Origin: an uncultured Caulobacteraceae bacterium
GTDB lineage: Bacteria; Pseudomonadota; Alphaproteobacteria; Caulobacterales; Caulobacteraceae
Assembly: GCA_946482375.1 (NCBI GenBank)
Contig: CAMLRH010000156.1
Location: forward strand, 1-6,245
DNA: 6,245 nt
Direction of reading: 5' to 3'
Shown: piece by piece, positions 1 to 5,022 of the stretch
Layout of the letters: each line of letters starts with the position of its first letter
Numbering within the stretch: the first letter of the stretch is position 1
The notes under the pieces: generated by a model
Told to the model about the DNA's origin: nothing
Databases searched by the model: none
Seen by the model: only the letters and a program-made list of their open reading frames with translations
Position numbers and translations under genes: made by a program

Positions 1-22
1 ATCTCGCCGCGCCGATGGCCGG

Positions 23-820
23 TTAGAGCGCCAGCACCACCAGCCCGACCGTTCCGACCGCGATCCGCCACCAGGCGAAGGGGGCGAAGCCGTGCTTCGA
101 GACGAAGTCGAGCATCGTCCTGACCACGAACCAGCCGCTGATGAACGAGACCATGAAGCCAATGGCGATGAGGCTGAGCGCGTCGCCGGTGAGGAATTCG
201 CGGCTTTCCCAGAAGTCGAGGGCGAAGGCGCCCACCATCGTCGGGATGGCGAGGAAGAAGGAGAACTCGGCCGCGGCCCGCTTTTCCACGCCAAGCAAGA
301 GGCCGCCGAGGATGGTCGCGCCGCTGCGCGAGACGCCCGGCACGATCGACAGGCATTGGAAGAGACCGATGCCCAGCGCCGTCTTCAGCGAGAAGCGCAT
401 GGCGTCCTCCTCGCGCGGCTTCGGCGCCCAGCGCTCCAGCGCGAGCAGGACGATCCCGCCGACGATCAGGGTCACGCAGACGATGGTAGTGTTGAACAGC
501 ACCGCCTTGATGAAGTCGTGCAGCAGGAGGCCAACGATGGCCGAGGGCAGGAAGGCCAGCAGCACCGATATCGCGAACCGCCGCGCCGCCGAGTCCTTGC
601 CCGGCAGGTCCAGCAGCACCTTCCACAGCCTCGCGAAATAGAGCGCCACCACCGCCAGGATCGCGCCCAGCTGGATCATGACGATGAAGGTGTCCCAGGG
701 CTCCGGCCCCAGCCCCAGCGCCTCCTTGGCGAGCAGCAGGTGGCCGGTCGAGGAGACGGGAATGAACTCGGTCAGGCCCTCGACGAGGCCGAGGATGATG
801 GCGTTCAGCCAATCGGGCAT
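23..820 (-). CDS. uppP: Undecaprenyl-diphosphate phosphatase (UppP/BacA family)
   Basis: Integral membrane phosphatase that converts undecaprenyl diphosphate to the monophosphate, recycling the lipid carrier used for peptidoglycan and other envelope polymers; this family also gives bacitracin resistance. The 265-residue product has the family's usual length and is hydrophobic throughout, consistent with about eight membrane segments. The first signature, EGLTEFIPVSSTGH, places the catalytic acidic residues at E14 and E18 and the conserved His at H27. The second, PGVSRSGAT, puts the essential Arg at R165. The ATG at 820 is supported by a GGAG ribosome-binding site (complement of 828-831) seven bases upstream. 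The gene lies 54 bp downstream of the HTH-citrate synthase gene on the same strand, with no obvious terminator or promoter between them, so read-through transcription is plausible. The family assignment is secure from both motifs. Confidence 0.97.
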   Translation of the reverse strand: MPDWLNAIILGLVEGLTEFIPVSSTGHLLLAKEALGLGPEPWDTFIVMIQLGAILAVVALYFARLWKVLLDLPGKDSAARRFAISVLLAFLPSAIVGLLLHDFIKAVLFNTTIVCVTLIVGGIVLLALERWAPKPREEDAMRFSLKTALGIGLFQCLSIVPGVSRSGATILGGLLLGVEKRAAAEFSFFLAIPTMVGAFALDFWESREFLTGDALSLIAIGFMVSFISGWFVVRTMLDFVSKHGFAPFAWWRIAVGTVGLVVLAL

Positions 821-827
821 CGGGTCG

Positions 828-831
828 CTCC
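828..831 (-). promoter_or_regulatory. Ribosome-binding site of uppP
   Basis: On the minus strand this reads GGAG, followed by a 7-base spacer and the ATG at 820. It supports the chosen uppP start. The 54-bp gap that holds it (821-874) shows no convincing promoter or terminator. Confidence 0.6.
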
Positions 832-874
832 GTTACGGCGGACCAGCCGTGCCTTGCGTCGCGTCCCGGGTCAA

Positions 875-2026
875 TCAGAGCTCCGGCGGCGGGCCGGTGT
901 AGCGGGCGCGAGGCCGGATCAGCTGGCCGGTCTGCAGCTGCTCGACGGCGTGCGCGATCCAGCCGGCGCAGCGGGCGGTGGCGAACACGGCGAACGGCGC
1001 GTCCTCGGGCAGGCTCAATGTGTCGGCCAGGGCGACCAGCGCGAAGTCGATGTTCGGCGCTTCGCCCGTCGCCATCTCCACCGAATAGCGCAGGGCCAGC
1101 ATCTCCGCCGACGGCGTGAAGGCGGCGAGTAGGGCGGCCGCGCGCGGGTCGCCGGCCGGATAGAGCGGGTGGCCGAAGCCCGGCACCGGCGCGCCTCTGG
1201 CCAGACGCCCCGCGACGGTGGCCTCGGGCCCGATCCGGCGGGACTCTTCGACGAGGTTCCAGACACGCGGGGCCATGCCGCCGTGCAGCGGGCCAGACAG
1301 CGCGGAAAGGCCCGCCAGCGCCGAGGCCGCCAGTGAGGCGCCGGTCGAGGCCGTCACCCGCGCGGCGAAGGTCGAGGCGTTGAGCTCGTGGTCGGCGAGT
1401 AGCACCAGCGTGCGCCGGATCAGGTCGGCGGCGGCCTCGTCGCAATTCCAGGCGCGGGCCAGCCGCTGGTGGATGGGGCCTTCGCCGGCTTCACCGGCGA
1501 CGGCGTCGGCCATCGTGTCCAGCAGGCTCGCCGCCTCGACGGCCAGCGCCAGCGCCGCCCGGCCGCGCGCCGGCGGATCGTCGGCCGCGCGCGTGGATAG
1601 CACTGCGAACATCCGCTCGCGCATGGTTAGGAGGTAAGGTGGGTCCGCCCGTTCGACCGTTTTGAGCGCCGCGCCATGGCCGCCGCGCAGGAGACGGGCG
1701 ACGCTCTCCAGGCTGGCGGTTTCGGCGAGCACGGCGGCGTCGCGGCCACGGTAGTAGAGCCGCCCATGCTCGATGGTGGTGATGGCCGAAGCCAGCACCG
1801 GTTCACCCCAGGCGATCGCGGCCTTCGCCACGTCCGCCGCCTTGCGTCCGCGCCCCTTGCGGGCGGCGAGCGCGGCGACGTCGCTCAGGCGATAGCGGCT
1901 GCGGCGCGGGTCGGCGGGGTCCGCCTCGGTCTCGATCCGGCCGCGCGAGACATAGGCATAGAGCGTCTGGGCTCGAACGCCGAGCCTCGCCATCGCCTCT
2001 TCCGCCGTCAGCCAGCCGCGATCCAT
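875..2026 (-). CDS. Citrate synthase family protein with N-terminal helix-turn-helix domain
   Basis: A 383-residue fusion. Residues 1 to about 57 form a MerR/excisionase-type HTH: LTAEEAMARLGV, then TLYAYVSRGRI, then a basic wing with RRSRYRLSDV. A basic linker (GRGRK) follows, then a short (CitA-type) citrate synthase domain from about residue 70. Citrate synthases condense acetyl-CoA (or propionyl-CoA) with oxaloacetate. The catalytic triad looks intact: H248 in GPLHGG, H286 in GFGHPLY and D327 in NIDF; H213 (HELNASTF) and substrate-binding arginines such as R295, R352 and R371 are also present. Catalysis is therefore possible, but the HTH suggests DNA binding. The ATG at 2026 starts exactly at the HTH domain; no good Shine-Dalgarno precedes it, and an AT-rich -10-like TATATC lies only 5 bases upstream, so the mRNA may be leaderless. 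The gene is divergent from a second citrate synthase and upstream of uppP. Whether it acts as enzyme, regulator or both is not decidable from sequence. Confidence 0.9.
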   Translation of the reverse strand: MDRGWLTAEEAMARLGVRAQTLYAYVSRGRIETEADPADPRRSRYRLSDVAALAARKGRGRKAADVAKAAIAWGEPVLASAITTIEHGRLYYRGRDAAVLAETASLESVARLLRGGHGAALKTVERADPPYLLTMRERMFAVLSTRAADDPPARGRAALALAVEAASLLDTMADAVAGEAGEGPIHQRLARAWNCDEAAADLIRRTLVLLADHELNASTFAARVTASTGASLAASALAGLSALSGPLHGGMAPRVWNLVEESRRIGPEATVAGRLARGAPVPGFGHPLYPAGDPRAAALLAAFTPSAEMLALRYSVEMATGEAPNIDFALVALADTLSLPEDAPFAVFATARCAGWIAHAVEQLQTGQLIRPRARYTGPPPEL

Positions 2027-2045
2027 GACTTGATATATTGATTAC

Positions 2046-2055
2046 ATTGATCAAT
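2046..2055. promoter_or_regulatory. Candidate operator: perfect palindrome ATTGATCAAT with flanking TTGAT half-sites
   Basis: ATTGATCAAT is a perfect 10-bp inverted repeat. Further TTGAT copies in the same orientation occur at 2030-2034 and 2038-2042, and a related TTGAC at 2057-2061, so the half-site recurs four times in about 32 bp. The site overlaps the region where both divergent promoters should lie. A symmetric site suits a dimeric regulator; citrate synthases form dimers, and the adjacent minus-strand gene encodes an HTH domain fused to one. The link between that protein and this site is inference. Confidence 0.45.
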
Positions 2056-2085
2056 CTTGACCATAGCATGACGCGGCGTGATTTG

Positions 2086-2104
2086 TCTCTCGTGAAATGA
2101 GAGA
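2086..2104 (+). repeat. Small inverted repeat in the leader of the 2118 gene
   Basis: TCTCTC (2086-2091) can pair with GAGAGA (2099-2104) around a 7-base loop. The 3' arm ends just before the AAGGAG ribosome-binding site (2106-2111), and pairing in a shifted register (with 2101-2106) would touch it. A 6-bp stem is weak, so a role in translation is only a possibility. Confidence 0.3.
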
Positions 2105-2105
2105 G

Positions 2106-2111
2106 AAGGAG
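2106..2111 (+). promoter_or_regulatory. Ribosome-binding site deciding the start of the second citrate synthase
   Basis: AAGGAG lies 6 bases before the ATG at 2118. It favours that start over an in-frame ATG at 2097, which lies upstream of this site and has no comparable ribosome-binding site of its own. Confidence 0.75.
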
Positions 2112-2117
2112 AGCGCC

Positions 2118-3206
2118 ATGATTTCCGATGGCCTTGAGGACGTGGTGGCCGCCGAGACCGTGCTGTCTGAGGTCGACGGCAAGGCGGGACGGCTGGTGAT
2201 CCGCGGCCGGTCGCTCGACGACATCGCCGGACGCATCCGGTTCGAAGAAGTCGTCCACATGCTGTTCGAAGGCTTCTTCGACCCGCTGCCGGCCGATCTG
2301 GCCCCCGCATTGGGCGCCGCCCGGGCGCAGGTATTCACCGAGGTCGCCGAGCTCGACAAGCGGCTGCTGGCGCTCACTCCGGTCGAAAGCGTTCGCGCTC
2401 TGATGGCCCGTCTGCCTGACGGTGACGATCTCGCCACGGCGCTGAAGCTGGTCGCCGCGCCGGCCGTCTTCACCGCCGCCGTCGTCCGCGCCCGCGCCGG
2501 GCTCGCGCCCCTGGCGCCCGATCCCTCCTTGTCCCACAGCGCTGACATCCTGCGCATGACGCGCGGCAAGCCCGCCTCCAAGGCCGAGGCCGCGGCGCTT
2601 GACGCCTACCTGGTCACCGTCAGCGATCACGGTCTCAACGCCTCCACCTTCGCCGCCAGAGTGGTGGCTTCGACACGGGCGGGGATGACTTCCGCCGTGC
2701 TGGGCGGGATCAGCGCGCTCAAGGGCCCTCTGCACGGAGGGGCGCCGGGGCCTGTTATCGAGATGCTCGACGAGATCGGCAGTCCCGAAAACGCGCGCGA
2801 ATGGATCGAGGCGGCGCTCGATCGCGGCGACCGGCTGATGGGTTTCGGCCACCGCATCTATCGCGTCCGCGACCCACGGGCCGACGCGCTGAAGGCGGCG
2901 GTCCGCAAGCTCGCCGGAGACTCCGACGCCCTTCCCGGCCGTCTCGCCTTCGCCGAGGCCGTGGAGGCCGCGGCGCTGGCCATCCTGAAGGAGCGCAAGC
3001 CGGACCGCTCGCTCGACACCAATGTCGAGTTCTACACGGCGCTCCTGCTGGAGGCGCTGGCCTTCCCGCCGGCCGCCTTCACCTGCGTTTTCGCCACCGG
3101 TCGTGTCGCGGGCTGGATCGCTCATGCTCGTGAGCAGCTGGCCGGAGGACGCCTGATCCGGCCGCAGTCGCGCTACGTCGGGCCGACGCCCCGTCTGGTC
3201 GCCTGA
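2118..3206 (+). CDS. Citrate synthase (short CitA-type paralogue)
   Basis: A 362-residue citrate synthase of the short bacterial type, expected to condense acetyl-CoA or a related acyl-CoA with oxaloacetate in the cytoplasm. Conserved features: H171 in HGLNASTFAAR, catalytic H206 in GPLHGG, oxaloacetate-site H245 in GFGHRIY, R254 in RDPRADAL, and R348/R352 near the C-terminus (RLIRPQSRY). The third catalytic position, normally Asp in an NVDF motif, is Glu here (E304 in NVEFY). I recall this variant in some CitA/2-type synthases, so it need not mean loss of activity. The start at 2118 follows an AAGGAG ribosome-binding site. It has no HTH domain, unlike its divergent neighbour, with which it shares long motifs (NASTFAAR, GPLHGG, GWIAHA). 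It could equally be a 2-methylcitrate synthase; no prpB, prpD or aconitase gene is in the window to support that. Confidence 0.93.
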   Translation: MISDGLEDVVAAETVLSEVDGKAGRLVIRGRSLDDIAGRIRFEEVVHMLFEGFFDPLPADLAPALGAARAQVFTEVAELDKRLLALTPVESVRALMARLPDGDDLATALKLVAAPAVFTAAVVRARAGLAPLAPDPSLSHSADILRMTRGKPASKAEAAALDAYLVTVSDHGLNASTFAARVVASTRAGMTSAVLGGISALKGPLHGGAPGPVIEMLDEIGSPENAREWIEAALDRGDRLMGFGHRIYRVRDPRADALKAAVRKLAGDSDALPGRLAFAEAVEAAALAILKERKPDRSLDTNVEFYTALLLEALAFPPAAFTCVFATGRVAGWIAHAREQLAGGRLIRPQSRYVGPTPRLVA

Positions 3207-3260
3207 AGTCGAGAGTCGTTCGCGCTGGCGAAGCCCTCGGCGGCGGCCTAATCGAAGGCC

Positions 3261-4202
3261 ATGGACGTCCACGGCCTCCCCCCCGCCGAAGCCGCCGCCC
3301 TGACGCGGCGCGTGACGAGCCTGTCGGTGATCGTCGCCGCCGTGCTGATCGTCGTGAAGTTCATCGCCTGGCAGGCGAGCGGCTCGATCGCGCTGCTGGC
3401 CTCGCTGGCGGATTCCGGGCTCGATCTGATCGCTTCGCTGGTGACCTTCTTCGCCGTCCGCTACGCGGCCGCGCCGCCCGACGCCGAGCACCGTTTCGGT
3501 CACGGTAAGGCCGAAGCCTTCGCCAGCCTCACCCAGGCCGGTCTGGTCTTCGCCTCGGCCGCGCTGGTTGGAGAGGAGGCGATCCGCCACCTCCTCGACC
3601 CCAGGCCCATTGCGGCCGAAGGCTGGGCGATGGGCGTGATGGTCGTCTCCATCGCGCTGACCTCGGCGCTGATGTACGCCCAGACGCAGGTTCTGAAGCG
3701 CACCGGCTCGGTGGCGGTGTCGGGCGACCGCGCCCACTACGCCGCCGACCTCGCCTCCAACCTGATCGCCTTTGTTGGCATCGGCGCCGTGGCGCTGACT
3801 GGCTTCACCCGCGCCGACGCCGCCGCCGGCCTCCTGGTGGCGCTGTGGCTGGTGTGGGGCGCCATCGGCGTCTTCCGCCAGGCGTCCAGTCAGCTGATGG
3901 ACCACGAGTTGTCGGAGGAAGCCCGCAGCCGGATCTTCCAGCTGATGACCGCCGACCCGCGCGTGAAGGGCGTCCACCAGCTGCGCACCCGGGCGTCCGG
4001 GCCTTACGTCCATATTCAGCTGCACGCCGACCTCGATCCAACCCTGTCCCTGGAGGTGGCGCATGAGGTCATGGTCGCCGCCGAGAACCGCGTCCTCGAG
4101 GCCTTTCCCGCCGCCGACATCATCATCCACCCCGACCCGCGCGGCCGGGCCGAGCCGCATGGCGGCGCGTTCGCCGAAACAGGTCACGAGGCCGCTCGCT
4201 AG
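3261..4202 (+). CDS. Cation diffusion facilitator metal efflux transporter (FieF type)
   Basis: Inner-membrane proton-coupled exporter of divalent metals, probably Zn(II) and/or Fe(II). The 313-residue protein has an N-terminal domain with about six membrane segments (residues 15 to 205) and a cytoplasmic C-terminal metal-binding domain (about 210 to 293). The transport site is complete: D51 and D55 (DSGLD) in the second helix, H159 and D163 (HYAAD) in the fifth. This Asp/Asp/His/Asp set is that of E. coli FieF/YiiP. The HRFGHGKAE motif (77-85) is also typical. In the C-terminal domain H239, H255, H268, H290 and D292 match positions of regulatory metal ligands in FieF. The last 20 residues form a nonconserved tail with two His. 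The ATG at 3261 has only a close GAAGG upstream (2-base spacing), so initiation may be weak or coupled to the gene 54 bp upstream. Metal specificity is inferred by family only. Confidence 0.93.
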   Translation: MDVHGLPPAEAAALTRRVTSLSVIVAAVLIVVKFIAWQASGSIALLASLADSGLDLIASLVTFFAVRYAAAPPDAEHRFGHGKAEAFASLTQAGLVFASAALVGEEAIRHLLDPRPIAAEGWAMGVMVVSIALTSALMYAQTQVLKRTGSVAVSGDRAHYAADLASNLIAFVGIGAVALTGFTRADAAAGLLVALWLVWGAIGVFRQASSQLMDHELSEEARSRIFQLMTADPRVKGVHQLRTRASGPYVHIQLHADLDPTLSLEVAHEVMVAAENRVLEAFPAADIIIHPDPRGRAEPHGGAFAETGHEAAR

Positions 4203-4233
4203 GCCGATCCGACTCGCCTAACCTGCGGGCTCG

Positions 4234-4914
4234 ATGAGCGTCGAACGCACCCTCCTGCACTTCCCGTTGGACCCCGCCTCGCGTCAGGTGCGGCTGGCGC
4301 TGGGCGAAAAGAAGTTGCCGTTCGCGGAGCAGGCGGTGCGCTACTGGGAGGGCCCGGCCGAGCTGACCTCGCTCAACCCGTCGGGACTGGTGCCCGTGCT
4401 GATCGAGACGAAAGACGGCCTGCGCACGGTGGTCTGCGAGGTCCGGCCGATCCTTGAACATCTGGAGGAGGAGGCGCCCGGCCTGCTCGGCGACACCCCG
4501 GCCGAGCGCGCCGAGACCCGGCGGCTGATGCAATGGTTCGACCGCAAGTTCGACTACGACGTCAATTCGCTGTTGCTCCACGAGAAGATGGAGAAGCGGC
4601 TCTACGGCCTGGGCGCGCCGTCGCTGGGCAACCTGCGCTCCGGCCGGGAAGCCCTGAAGCAGCATCTCGATCACCTCGAGGCCCTGTTGCAGGAGCGCGA
4701 CTGGCTGAACGGCCACCGGCTCAGCCTGGCCGATTTCGCCGGAGCGGCGAACCTGTCGGTCATCGACTATTTCGGCGACGTGCCATGGCGGGAATATCCG
4801 CAGGTCAAGACGTGGTACATGAAGATCAAGTCCAGGCCGTGTTTCCGGCCGCTGCTCGCTGACCGGTGGCCTGGGTTCGTACCCGCCGGCCATTACGATG
4901 ATCTGGATTTCTAG
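4234..4914 (+). CDS. fzlA: GST-fold cell-division protein, FzlA-like
   Basis: A 226-residue protein with the glutathione S-transferase fold: thioredoxin-like domain (about 1-80) with S16 after DPA, NPSG and the cis-Pro region VPVL (P54), then an all-helical domain (about 90-205) with the N-capping box SLAD (164-167). The usual glutathione-binding Glu-Ser pair is Glu-Val here (E69-V70), hinting at altered or absent glutathione binding. The protein runs past the GST core into a distinctive tail, GHYDDLDF. That acidic tail, the length, and the queG neighbour fit FzlA, the alphaproteobacterial GST homologue that binds FtsZ, promotes curved filaments and helps activate septal wall synthesis. FzlA identity is from memory of the family, not an alignment; the safe minimum is a GST family protein. 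The ATG at 4234 lies 31 bp after the transporter gene and lacks a clear ribosome-binding site. Confidence 0.75.
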   Translation: MSVERTLLHFPLDPASRQVRLALGEKKLPFAEQAVRYWEGPAELTSLNPSGLVPVLIETKDGLRTVVCEVRPILEHLEEEAPGLLGDTPAERAETRRLMQWFDRKFDYDVNSLLLHEKMEKRLYGLGAPSLGNLRSGREALKQHLDHLEALLQERDWLNGHRLSLADFAGAANLSVIDYFGDVPWREYPQVKTWYMKIKSRPCFRPLLADRWPGFVPAGHYDDLDF

Positions 4915-4927
4915 CGCCTGTTTCCGC

Positions 4928-4954
4928 TCATCCCCGCGAAGGCGGGGACCCAGG
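4928..4954 (+). repeat. REP-type palindromic repeat, left copy
   Basis: This 27-bp unit contains a 7-bp stem, TCCCCGC (4931-4937) with GCGGGGA (4942-4948), closed by a GAAG loop and followed by CCCAGG. It starts 13 bases after the stop of the FzlA-like gene. It matches the intergenic REP style I know from many Caulobacterales and Sphingomonadales. It could also attenuate transcription, but no T-run follows. Confidence 0.8.
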
Positions 4955-4989
4955 TTTGTTATCGTGGGGCGCGAGGCTGTCAGAAAGAG

Positions 4990-5016
4990 CCTGGGTTCCC
5001 GCCTTCGCGGGAATGA
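4990..5016 (-). repeat. REP-type palindromic repeat, right copy in inverse orientation
   Basis: The reverse complement matches the left copy at 25 of 27 positions. Stem: TTCCCGC (4996-5002) with GCGGGAA (5007-5013), loop CTTC. The two differences fall opposite each other in the stem and change a C-G pair to a T-A pair, so pairing is kept. With the left copy it makes an 89-bp inverted pair (4928-5016) around a 35-bp centre, like a BIME. It ends 6 bases before the queG start codon. Confidence 0.8.
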
Positions 5017-5022
5017 TCGGAT

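Larger units (their letters stand above)
2027..2117. promoter_or_regulatory. Divergent promoter region between two citrate synthase genes
   Basis: This 91-bp spacer separates divergently transcribed paralogues and must contain both promoters. Its left part (about 2028-2060) is strikingly AT-rich against GC-rich surroundings. On the minus strand TATATC (complement of 2032-2037) fits the last six bases of the Caulobacter-type -10 consensus and sits five bases before the ATG at 2026. On the plus strand TTGACC (2057-2062) is a -35 candidate for the 2118 gene, but no clear -10 is seen at a standard distance. Promoter assignments are inference; the base composition and symmetry are seen directly. 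Confidence 0.6.

Noticed and set aside
92..1132. A 346-codon plus-strand frame opposite uppP and the HTH-citrate synthase
   Set aside because: The Arg/Glu/Gln/Asp-rich composition and lack of motifs mark it as the antisense shadow of two well-supported genes.
2097..2117. Upstream ATG (2097) as start of the second citrate synthase
   Set aside because: The AAGGAG at 2106-2111 lies downstream of it and is ideally spaced for ATG 2118, and the extra residues (MREKESA) are just the translated ribosome-binding region.
875..3206. Methylcitrate (propionate) cycle locus
   Set aside because: Either citrate synthase could be a 2-methylcitrate synthase, but no prpB, prpD, acnD or prpR neighbour is present, so the assignment has no context support.
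1803..4187. A 794-codon open frame on the minus strand
   Set aside because: It lies antisense to the second citrate synthase and the CDF transporter, both of which have intact family motifs. Its product is a low-complexity Gly/Arg/Asp/Gln-rich chain with no recognisable domain, as expected of a shadow frame in GC-rich DNA.
4928..5016. CRISPR array
   Set aside because: Only two repeat units, in inverse rather than direct orientation, with hairpin character and no cas genes; REP pair fits better.
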